From Thermoflexales bacterium (GTDB lineage: Bacteria; Chloroflexota; Anaerolineae; Fen-1058), in assembly GCA_017999195.1 (NCBI GenBank), contig JAGOBP010000299.1, forward strand, positions 1 to 5,609: a DNA stretch of 5,609 nucleotides, in the 5' to 3' direction. This document shows positions 1-5,181 of this stretch, piece after piece. Below the pieces are notes generated by a model that saw only the letters and a program-made list of their open reading frames with translations, was not told the DNA's origin and made no database searches. Position 1 is the stretch's first letter; each line of letters starts with the position of its first letter. The position numbers were made by a program, and so were the translations under genes.

Positions 1-455
1 TCGGGTCGGAGCGCAACATCGCGCTGCGCCAGATAGGTCGCCCGGCGGTGCTGCTCTTCCACACGCAAGAAACGGCCGAACAAGCCGAGCAGATCAATCA
101 GGCCCTGCGACAAACGCCCGCGTATGCTGATCCGAAAGCGCTGTTCATCGCCAACGTGGTCGATCTGCATGCCGTGCCCAAACTATTCCGCAACTTCGCC
201 GAGAAGGCCATGCGCGATTCGTATAAGAAGGCCGCTACGAGTATGCCCGTCGGCGTCAAGCCCGAAGACTACGTCCTCATCCTGCCCGATTGGGACGGCG
301 CAACGACCAAGGCCGTAGGCCTGAACGCTGTCGATAAAACGGCGGGCGTGGTGGTGATCGATGCGACCGGTGGTATCGTCGGGAAGTATCAGGGCGCGGA
401 GGCTGTGAAGACGGTGTTGAATTGGGTCAACTCGCTCAAGCAGTTAGCCGGTTAA
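1..455 (+). CDS. Thioredoxin-fold (redoxin-like) protein, 5' partial, no cysteines seen
   Basis: The reading frame is open from base 3 to the TAA at 453-455, giving about 150 visible residues; the true start lies left of the window. A GTG at 48 is in frame but falls inside a hydrophobic strand (GRPAVLLFH), so it is probably internal. The layout, a basic segment, a buried strand ending in LLFH, an amphipathic helix rich in Gln/Glu, and a later strand VVVIDATGGIVGKYQG followed by a C-terminal helix, resembles the AhpC/redoxin branch of the thioredoxin fold. Where a peroxiredoxin or thioredoxin would carry its active cysteine after the first strand, this protein reads HTQETAEQAEQ, and no cysteine occurs anywhere in the visible part. 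It is therefore unlikely to be a classical thiol redox enzyme and may be a binding or structural relative. It leads into the amidase gene with a 15-base gap. Family assignment is by pattern only. Confidence 0.6.
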   Translation, partial: GSERNIALRQIGRPAVLLFHTQETAEQAEQINQALRQTPAYADPKALFIANVVDLHAVPKLFRNFAEKAMRDSYKKAATSMPVGVKPEDYVLILPDWDGATTKAVGLNAVDKTAGVVVIDATGGIVGKYQGAEAVKTVLNWVNSLKQLAG

Positions 456-470
456 CTCAGGAACGGTTAC

Positions 471-1949
471 ATGCCAACGCCCATTCACTTTCTAACTGCC
501 GCTGAACTGGCGGCCAAGATTCGCGCGGGCGAACTCACGGCGCGCCAGGTCGTGACCGATTTCTTCGCGCACATCAAACGCCACAATCTCGCGTATAATG
601 CCGTGGTGACTTTGAACGAAGCGGCCGCGCTCCAGCAAGCCGAGAAGGCCGATCGGGCGCAGGCCAACGGCGAGCAGCCTGGCCCATTGCACGGCGTTCC
701 AATCACCATCAAGGATACGTATCGCGTTAAGGGGCTGCGTGCCACCGCCGGTTATCTGCCCCTTAAAGACTACATCGCCGAAGATGACGCGGTGGTGGTG
801 AAACTCTTGCGCGAGGCGGGCGCGATCATTCTGGGCAAGACCAACACCACCACGCTGGCGATGGACATGCAGACCTTCAACCCGATCTTCGGTGTGACCC
901 ACAATCCATGGGATGTCACCCGAACGCCCGCCGGTTCCAGCGGCGGCTGCGCGACGGCGCTGGCAACGGGTATGACGGCACTGTCCATCGGCAGTGATCT
1001 GGCCGGTTCGATTCGACTGCCCGCCGGTTACTGCGGTGTCTACGGCCTGAAGCCCACTCACGGCGTCGCGTCGATGGAGGGGCACATTCCGCCGCTGCCG
1101 GGGCAGGTCAACGGCTTCCGCACGCTGGCGGTGCCCGGCCCGCTGGCGCGTTCCGTGGATGACCTCGCTTTGGCCTTGGACATTCTGGTTCAGCCTAATC
1201 CGCACGACCGCAACGTCACGCCTATCCTGCCCGACGACGGAGTAAACATCGAAATTTCCAAACTCAAGATCGCGTGGACGGATGACTTTGGCGGCGTGCC
1301 CGTCAGCCGCGAGGTTAAATCAAAACTGGCCGCGTATGTCGCCAAACTGGCCCAGGCCGGTGCGACGGTGGTCAAAGCCGCGCCGCAGGGTATGGACTAC
1401 ACCGAACTCTGGGAACTGTGGAGCGCCTTCGTCGGGATGCAGAGCAATCTGGACATGTCAAACGTCATGCGGTCCATCGGGGATGTCTTCTCAAGGAACA
1501 CCGTCAAGCATATTCCCATGCACCGAAAAATCGTCGGACCTATTTCGGTCAGGAAGTTGATGCAAGCCTTCGAATTGCAAAGCCACTACATCACCAAGAT
1601 GGACAACTTCCTTTCGGAGTACGATGCCTGGCTGTGCCCGGTGAGCTCCACGACGGCGATCAAACACCAGACGCCCAGCGGCCACTTTGGCGATTTCAGA
1701 ATTTACAACACGCCCGTCCAGGTGGACGGCGTGGATGTGCCTTACTATGTCGTCACGCAGTCCTATACGACGATCCTGACCGCCACGGACAGTCCGGTCG
1801 TATCAATGCCCATCGGCTTGGGCGAGTCGGGGCTGCCCGTCAACATGCAGGTGGCGGGCAAGCGTTACACCGATCGACGTTTGCTGAATGTCGCCAAAAC
1901 GCTGGATCGCTATACGGAAAAATTCGATTATCCGCTGTTGAACGCGTGA
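471..1949 (+). CDS. Amidase signature (AS) family hydrolase
   Basis: A 492-residue enzyme of the amidase signature family, which hydrolyses carboxamides through a Lys / cis-Ser / Ser triad. All three residues are visible: Lys81 in GVPITIKD, Ser156 in PAGSSGG, and nucleophile Ser180 in DLAGSIRLPAGYCG. Their spacings (75 and 24 residues) match those of fatty acid amide hydrolase. The downstream strand GLKPTHG and the C-terminal GLPVNMQVAG block are also family features, and the length is typical. The usual D(T/I)GGSIR reads DLAGSIR here, a conservative change. No signal peptide is seen, so it is probably cytoplasmic. The ATG at 471 is preceded by AGGA at 459-462 with an 8-base spacer. No GatB or GatC gene is nearby, so a stand-alone amidase is more likely than the GatA subunit of the tRNA amidotransferase. 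The substrate cannot be inferred. It is the second gene of the putative operon. Confidence 0.93.
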   Translation: MPTPIHFLTAAELAAKIRAGELTARQVVTDFFAHIKRHNLAYNAVVTLNEAAALQQAEKADRAQANGEQPGPLHGVPITIKDTYRVKGLRATAGYLPLKDYIAEDDAVVVKLLREAGAIILGKTNTTTLAMDMQTFNPIFGVTHNPWDVTRTPAGSSGGCATALATGMTALSIGSDLAGSIRLPAGYCGVYGLKPTHGVASMEGHIPPLPGQVNGFRTLAVPGPLARSVDDLALALDILVQPNPHDRNVTPILPDDGVNIEISKLKIAWTDDFGGVPVSREVKSKLAAYVAKLAQAGATVVKAAPQGMDYTELWELWSAFVGMQSNLDMSNVMRSIGDVFSRNTVKHIPMHRKIVGPISVRKLMQAFELQSHYITKMDNFLSEYDAWLCPVSSTTAIKHQTPSGHFGDFRIYNTPVQVDGVDVPYYVVTQSYTTILTATDSPVVSMPIGLGESGLPVNMQVAGKRYTDRRLLNVAKTLDRYTEKFDYPLLNA

Positions 1950-1966
1950 AACCAGGAGCACCACCC

Positions 1967-3478
1967 ATGGCAATTCTCAGCCGCCTTACCCCCGCCGATC
2001 GGCCCTCCACCCGATCACGCCGCTGGATCTCACTGGGTCTGTCCGCGCTGTCGGGCGTGCTGCTGACCCTGTCCATGCCCGGCTTCGATGTGCCCTTCAT
2101 CGGCTGGGTGGCGCTGGTGCCGCTCTTGAGTGTGTTGTTGACCGCTCAAGCCAAACACGTCTTTCCACTGGCGCTGCCGTTTGGCGTCATCTTCTCCAGC
2201 GGCGTGCATAACTGGTATCCCAACATTTTTCCGCCCGCGTTGGGTTACTTCCTCATCTTCGCGGTGGGCACGTTTTATGCCGGGATGCTGCAAGTGGGCG
2301 TCTGGTTGTACACGCGTTTGCCCGCTGTGCTGAAGGTGTTGGGCTTGCCCGTCGCATGGGCGGCGATTGAGTTCGTCAAATACATCGCGCCCGTTGCAGA
2401 AGATTGGTGGTTTGTGCTGCTGGCCGATAGCCAGTGGCGCTTCCCGGCGGCCTTGCAGCCCTTAAGCGTAACCGGCGTTTTCGGCGTGAGTTTTCTGGTC
2501 ATGCTGGTCAATGTGTCTGTCGCGAGTTTGATCATCACGCGCACGAAGATAGTCCGGCGCGCCAGCCTGATCGCATTGGCCGTTGTCGCACTGATCGTCA
2601 TCGGCGGCGCGCTGAGCCTGCCCCAACCCGATCGGCCTTTCAACGTCGCCGTGCTCACCGACATGGTCAATCAGGATGCGCGCGTATTGGCGCAAGGCGA
2701 ATTCGCTGGAACGCGCGTCCAATCGGCTGAAGTGTCACAGGCTATCTTCGATACGGATGCGGCGCTGACACAGCAGATCGCGGCGCAACACCCCGACTTT
2801 GTCGTCTGGCCGGAAAACGAATTCAGCAGCACCGATGATCCACAATTCATCGCTCCGTTGAAGACGTTAGCCGCTGAAGTACAGGCTTATTTCACCGTCG
2901 ATACCGCGTGGTCATCGACGACGGGCCTGCATGATACGGCGTTACTGATCGGGCCGGATGGCGCTGAAGTGGGGCGTCGCGCCAAAATCAACCTCACGTC
3001 CGGCGAAGCGAAAGCGGGCTTCGTCCCCGGCCCGATTGACTTTCCCGTCTTTCAGACCCCATACGGCCAAGCGAGTATTGCCATCTGCTGGGATGTCCAT
3101 CGATTGTGGATCATCCGCGAGTTGGCCCGCGCGGGCGCACAGATCATTCTTTTGCCGATGGATAACGACTTTAACGGCGTGCCGACGTTTCCGCCCTTCC
3201 ACGCGGCCGATGCCGTCTTCCGCGCCGTCGAGAATCATCTGGCCTTTGGCCTGGGCACGGTCAATGGTGTCTCGATGGTGATCGATCCGTATGGTCGCAT
3301 CACGGCGGAAGGCAAAGTCAATGAGCGTGGCGCACTCGTCGGCGAAACGTTCGTCGTCAACGCCCCGACGATTTATACGCGCTTTGGCGATTGGTTTGGC
3401 TGGGCGATGGTGATCGGCCTGATTGGCCTGGTGGCCCTATCGGGCTTGAGAAAAAACGACAGGAGGAATCACGCATGA
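1967..3478 (+). CDS. lnt: Apolipoprotein N-acyltransferase-like membrane protein (Lnt / carbon-nitrogen hydrolase domain)
   Basis: 503 residues, close to the roughly 510 of E. coli Lnt, which transfers a fatty acyl chain from phospholipid to the N-terminal cysteine of lipoproteins at the outer face of the inner membrane. About seven hydrophobic segments lie in residues 20-217 and one more at about 474-493, giving the eight-helix Lnt topology. The nitrilase-type domain (about 225-465) carries Glu283 (VVWPEN), Lys340 (RRAKINL) and Cys374 (AICWD), the expected triad. The pre-domain block LQPLSVTGVFGVSFLVMLVN at about 163-182 is also Lnt-like. Differences: CWD replaces the CYE seen in E. coli, and KINLTSGE replaces the usual K-HLVPFGE loop, so the substrate may differ. 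The start at 1967 follows AGGAG at 1953-1957 with a 9-base spacer; the frame is open further upstream inside the amidase gene, but nothing supports an earlier start. It overlaps the next gene by 4 bases. It could instead be an acyltransferase/amidase paralogue. Confidence 0.8.
   Translation: MAILSRLTPADRPSTRSRRWISLGLSALSGVLLTLSMPGFDVPFIGWVALVPLLSVLLTAQAKHVFPLALPFGVIFSSGVHNWYPNIFPPALGYFLIFAVGTFYAGMLQVGVWLYTRLPAVLKVLGLPVAWAAIEFVKYIAPVAEDWWFVLLADSQWRFPAALQPLSVTGVFGVSFLVMLVNVSVASLIITRTKIVRRASLIALAVVALIVIGGALSLPQPDRPFNVAVLTDMVNQDARVLAQGEFAGTRVQSAEVSQAIFDTDAALTQQIAAQHPDFVVWPENEFSSTDDPQFIAPLKTLAAEVQAYFTVDTAWSSTTGLHDTALLIGPDGAEVGRRAKINLTSGEAKAGFVPGPIDFPVFQTPYGQASIAICWDVHRLWIIRELARAGAQIILLPMDNDFNGVPTFPPFHAADAVFRAVENHLAFGLGTVNGVSMVIDPYGRITAEGKVNERGALVGETFVVNAPTIYTRFGDWFGWAMVIGLIGLVALSGLRKNDRRNHA
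3461..3466 (+). promoter_or_regulatory. Strong Shine-Dalgarno deciding the MBL start
   Basis: AGGAGG lies 8 bases before the ATG at 3475, inside the 3' end of the Lnt-like gene. It selects 3475 over the in-frame starts further upstream. Confidence 0.85.
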
Positions 3479-4140
3479 TTCAAATCGCACCCGATGTGTA
3501 TCACATTCCGGTGATGCCGCGTTATTTGATCAATACGTATCTTATCGGCTCGGTGTTGATCGATGCGGGCATCAAGTTGTCCGGCCAGACCCTTCGCAAC
3601 GCGCTGGGTTCACGCCAGTTAACGGCGCATGCGTTGACGCACGCCCACCCTGATCATCAAGGGGCAAGCGCGTATCTATGTCAGACGCTGGGGATTCCGT
3701 TTTGGGTGGGCACGCACGATGTTGCCGCTGCCGAAAGCGGCCAGATTGCGCCAACGATGCCGGATGCCCGGCACCCGGTGATCTGGTTCGAGCAGACTTT
3801 CATGGCCGGACCCGGCCAGCGGGTGGATCGAGCTTTGCAGGACGGCGACCTGATCGAGGATTTCCGCGTGATTGAAACGCCCGGCCATTCGCCGGGGCAT
3901 CTGTGCTTTTGGCGCGAGCGTGACGGCGTGCTGATCGTGGGCGATGTACTGCGGAACATCAACTTCTTCACGACGCGGCCGGAACTGGGCGAGCCGTTGA
4001 AGGTCTTCACGCCTGATCCTGAAACCAATCGCCAGTCGATCAAGAAGATCGCCGCGCTGAAGCCGAGCGTCGTGTGCTTTGGGCACGGCCCCGTCCTGCG
4101 CGATACGCAGCGCATCGTGGAGTTTGCGAAACGCCTGTAG
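3475..4140 (+). CDS. Metallo-beta-lactamase (MBL) fold hydrolase
   Basis: A 221-residue soluble protein of the metallo-beta-lactamase superfamily. The metal-binding signature is complete: H56-A-H58-P-D60-H61, then H138 in ETPGHSPGH, D157 in IVGDVL and H204 in CFGHGP, which suits a dinuclear metal site. The short N-terminal part (IAPDVYHIPV...YLI) matches the usual first strands of glyoxalase II-like members. No extra domain is present, so substrate is open: thioesters, lactones and phosphoesters are all used in this superfamily. The start at 3475 is fixed by a strong AGGAGG at 3461-3466 with an 8-base spacer and by the ATGA overlap with the stop of the preceding gene, implying translational coupling. 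The frame stays open upstream to about 3391, but that part encodes the C-terminus of the preceding protein in another frame. It is the last gene of the putative operon and ends in an inverted repeat. Confidence 0.92.
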   Translation: MIQIAPDVYHIPVMPRYLINTYLIGSVLIDAGIKLSGQTLRNALGSRQLTAHALTHAHPDHQGASAYLCQTLGIPFWVGTHDVAAAESGQIAPTMPDARHPVIWFEQTFMAGPGQRVDRALQDGDLIEDFRVIETPGHSPGHLCFWRERDGVLIVGDVLRNINFFTTRPELGEPLKVFTPDPETNRQSIKKIAALKPSVVCFGHGPVLRDTQRIVEFAKRL

Positions 4141-4154
4141 CCGGGGCGTTTCGC
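4126..4154. terminator. Inverted repeat between convergent genes, probable bidirectional terminator
   Basis: GCGAAACGCC at 4126-4135 pairs perfectly with GGCGTTTCGC at 4145-4154, leaving a 9-base loop. The left arm is within the last codons of the MBL gene and the stop codon sits in the loop; the right arm ends 4 bases before the stop codon of the convergent HxlR gene. The position fits termination of both transcripts. There is no clear T-run on either side, so it is not a textbook intrinsic terminator and may instead be a 3'-end stabiliser or Rho-assisted site. Confidence 0.55.
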
Positions 4155-4158
4155 GGTT

Positions 4159-4461
4159 TCAAGCGTGTTGCGTGCCCCACTCCTGCATCGCATCGAAGAT
4201 CTTCTGCAAAGACCGCCCGCGCGTGGTGAGTGAATACTCCACGCGCGGCGGCACTTCGGCGTAGATTTGGCGCTGAACCAGGCCGTCGCCTTCCAGTTCG
4301 CGCAATTTGTCCGTCAACGTCTTGGGGCTGACGCCTGCCAACGACGTGCGCAGTTCTCCGAAGCGTTTGGTCCCCGTAAATAGATCGCGCAGAATCAACA
4401 GCGTCCACTTCCCGCCGATGAGGTTGACCGTGCGTTCCACGGGACAATTCTTGTCGCCCAT
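4159..4461 (-). CDS. HxlR-family winged-helix transcriptional regulator, single cysteine (Cys6)
   Basis: A 100-residue DNA-binding protein made of one winged-helix domain, as is normal for the HxlR family. Residues 6-30 (CPVERTVNLIGGKWT then LLILRDLF) form the family's hallmark N-terminal block. KRFGELRTSLAGVSPKTLTD at 32-51 is the helix-turn-helix with the recognition helix, RELEGDGLVQRQIY with PPRVEYSLT at about 54-79 makes the wing, and the last helix serves dimerisation. Cys6 is the only cysteine. In Bacillus subtilis YodB the cysteine at this position senses quinones and diamide, so a thiol-switch repressor is a reasonable inference. The start at 4461 has GAGG five bases upstream on the - strand. 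It is convergent with the MBL gene (18-base gap) and divergent from the membrane protein at 4745, the usual arrangement for a local regulator and its target. Autoregulation is suggested by a palindrome on its own -10 box. Confidence 0.92.
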   Translation of the reverse strand: MGDKNCPVERTVNLIGGKWTLLILRDLFTGTKRFGELRTSLAGVSPKTLTDKLRELEGDGLVQRQIYAEVPPRVEYSLTTRGRSLQKIFDAMQEWGTQHA

Positions 4462-4474
4462 GTTGGCCTCGAAT

Positions 4475-4494
4475 TAGTTCATTTTAAGTAACTA
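4475..4494. promoter_or_regulatory. Second candidate regulator site in the hxlR leader
   Basis: TAGTT at 4475-4479 and AACTA at 4490-4494 form an inverted repeat with a 10-base spacer, in the leader of the regulator gene 14 bases before its start codon. The right half-site belongs to GTAACTA (4488-4494), repeated directly at 4507-4513, 19 bases apart, which is nearly two helical turns. HxlR-type proteins are known to bind repeated sites. The match is short, so it is tentative. Confidence 0.4.
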
Positions 4495-4511
4495 TAGCAC
4501 TTTTCTGTAAC

Positions 4512-4525
4512 TACTTTACAAAGTA
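4512..4525. promoter_or_regulatory. Palindromic operator candidate shared by divergent promoters
   Basis: TACTTT (4512-4517), AC, AAAGTA (4520-4525) is a perfect 6-bp inverted repeat with a 2-base centre. It has the TACT...AGTA shape reported for YodB-type HxlR regulators (there with 7 bases between the tetramers, here 6). It overlaps the -10 box of the - strand promoter and fully covers the -35 box of the + strand promoter, so a bound dimer should block both. Confidence 0.65.
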
Positions 4526-4544
4526 TACCATGCTGTGCTAAGAT
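4515..4544 (+). promoter_or_regulatory. Divergent promoter for the membrane protein-methyltransferase pair
   Basis: On the + strand TTTACA (-35, 4515-4520) is followed after 18 bases by TAAGAT (-10, 4539-4544), which has an extended -10 TG at 4536-4537. Initiation would be near 4551, giving a leader of about 194 bases that includes the palindromic element. The -35 box lies wholly inside the palindrome at 4512-4525. The promoter footprint coincides with that of the - strand promoter, so both cannot be occupied at once. Confidence 0.5.
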
Positions 4545-4551
4545 TTGTCAA
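4522..4551 (-). promoter_or_regulatory. Sigma70-type promoter for the HxlR gene
   Basis: On the - strand a perfect TTGACA (-35, 4551-4546) is followed after 18 bases by TATACT (-10, 4527-4522), one mismatch from consensus. Transcription would begin near 4515, leaving a leader of about 54 bases before the ATG at 4461. This is the best promoter match in the window. Confidence 0.75.
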
Positions 4552-4587
4552 CGTCGGTGGCCACGGTTGATCTTTCAATAAGGGCCG

Positions 4588-4682
4588 GCGATTGAAATCG
4601 CGCCTACCGGGCGTGCCGCCGATCGTCGGCCTGCGCCGACGGATGTTCAGCCGAAAAGCTCACAAGGCGCGAATTCATTCGC
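4588..4682. repeat. 95-bp composite palindromic element with 18-bp terminal inverted repeats
   Basis: Bases 4588-4605 and 4665-4682 are inverted copies of each other, 16 of 18 matching. Each end is itself a perfect palindrome: GCGATT-GA-AATCGC at 4588-4601 and GCGAAT-TC-ATTCGC at 4669-4682. Almost exactly at the centre is a third perfect stem, CGTCGGC-CTGC-GCCGACG at 4624-4641. There is no open reading frame of note. This layout fits a small dispersed palindromic repeat (REP/MITE-like); I recall similar intergenic units in Chloroflexota genomes, but only one copy is visible here. It would be transcribed in the leader of the downstream gene and could fold as RNA. Confidence 0.65.
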
Positions 4683-4744
4683 TTGTTCCCAAAACGAATT
4701 GCACTTGACCAAAGCCGCACATCACTTTACACGGAGAAAATAGC

Positions 4745-5158
4745 ATGAATCGCAGTCGGTCGTTGCAAATCACGTTGATTGTCGTCGGCATCGCCCAGGT
4801 GTTCTTTGGGGCGGCCTTCACCTTTGCGCCCGCGCAATTCAGCGCGCTACTGGGCTTGCCCGCCGCGCCGCAGTGGGCTTACTGGCTGTTCAGTATGTTC
4901 GGGGCGCGCGCTTTCGCTTTTGCCTTTGGCATGTTCTTGGCCGCACGTGATCCGCTGAAGCACAGCCGGTGGATCGTCGCCATGATCGGCGTCCAGGCGA
5001 TCGATTGGCTGGGCACGCTGTACTATCTGGCGAGCGGCGGCGTGACGCTGTCGCAGGTGTCATCGGCGCCGTTCCTGCCCGTGATCTTCATCGGGTTGTT
5101 GATCGCGTTTTATCCGCGCTCGGGCGTTCGCACGGCGCAAGCAATGGCTCAGAAATAA
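4745..5158 (+). CDS. Small four-helix integral membrane protein of unknown function
   Basis: 137 residues, dominated by four hydrophobic segments at about 8-29, 44-67, 76-97 and 107-124, joined by short loops. The N-terminus (MNRSRS) is positively charged, as are the loop ARDPLKHSR at about 67-75 and the tail, which suggests both termini face the cytoplasm. There is no cleavable signal peptide and no recognisable catalytic motif. The pattern resembles small four-helix families such as DoxX-like or DUF4345 proteins, but I cannot assign it. The ATG at 4745 has GGAGA at 4733-4737 with a 7-base spacer. It is divergent from the HxlR regulator and followed after 23 bases by a methyltransferase gene, so it is likely the first gene of a regulated two-gene (or longer) operon. 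HxlR regulators often control divergent neighbours, which makes this the prime target candidate. Confidence 0.8.
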   Translation: MNRSRSLQITLIVVGIAQVFFGAAFTFAPAQFSALLGLPAAPQWAYWLFSMFGARAFAFAFGMFLAARDPLKHSRWIVAMIGVQAIDWLGTLYYLASGGVTLSQVSSAPFLPVIFIGLLIAFYPRSGVRTAQAMAQK

Positions 5159-5170
5159 GCAGTCTGCTCA

Positions 5171-5175
5171 AGGAG
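5171..5175 (+). promoter_or_regulatory. Shine-Dalgarno supporting a TTG start
   Basis: AGGAG sits 6 bases before the TTG at 5182. The nearer ATG at 5177 is in another frame and stops after two codons, so the ribosome binding site is best explained by the TTG. Confidence 0.7.
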
Positions 5176-5181
5176 AATGAA

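Noticed and set aside
492..1205. Long antisense open frame of 237 codons opposite the amidase gene
   Set aside because: It is the shadow of a GC-rich gene: no ribosome binding site, low-complexity Arg/Gly/His-rich translation and no family motif, while the sense strand codes for an intact amidase.
1418..1966. Upstream in-frame extension of the Lnt-like protein to 1418
   Set aside because: It lies wholly inside the amidase gene in another frame and has no Lnt-like content; the ATG at 1967 has AGGAG at good spacing and begins a typical basic N-terminus followed by a membrane segment.
3391..3474. Upstream in-frame extension of the MBL protein
   Set aside because: It overlaps the C-terminus of the Lnt-like gene; AGGAGG plus the ATGA overlap fix the start at 3475.
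3676..4193. Antisense frames opposite the MBL gene, and a - strand frame at 4040-4447 overlapping the regulator
   Set aside because: Arg/Ser/Pro-rich translations without motifs, overlapping well-supported genes in other frames.
4079..4264. Small + strand frame across the MBL/HxlR junction
   Set aside because: No ribosome binding site, Ser/Arg/Cys-rich translation, and it overlaps the coding ends of two good genes.
4624..4641. CGTCGGC-CTGC-GCCGACG hairpin as an intrinsic terminator
   Set aside because: No T-run follows on either strand and no gene ends there; it is better explained as the centre of the 95-bp palindromic element.
4705..4732. TTGACC with a downstream TTACAC as a promoter close to the 4745 gene
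   Set aside because: The -10 match is poor and initiation would fall in or after the ribosome binding site; the 4515-4544 promoter is stronger.
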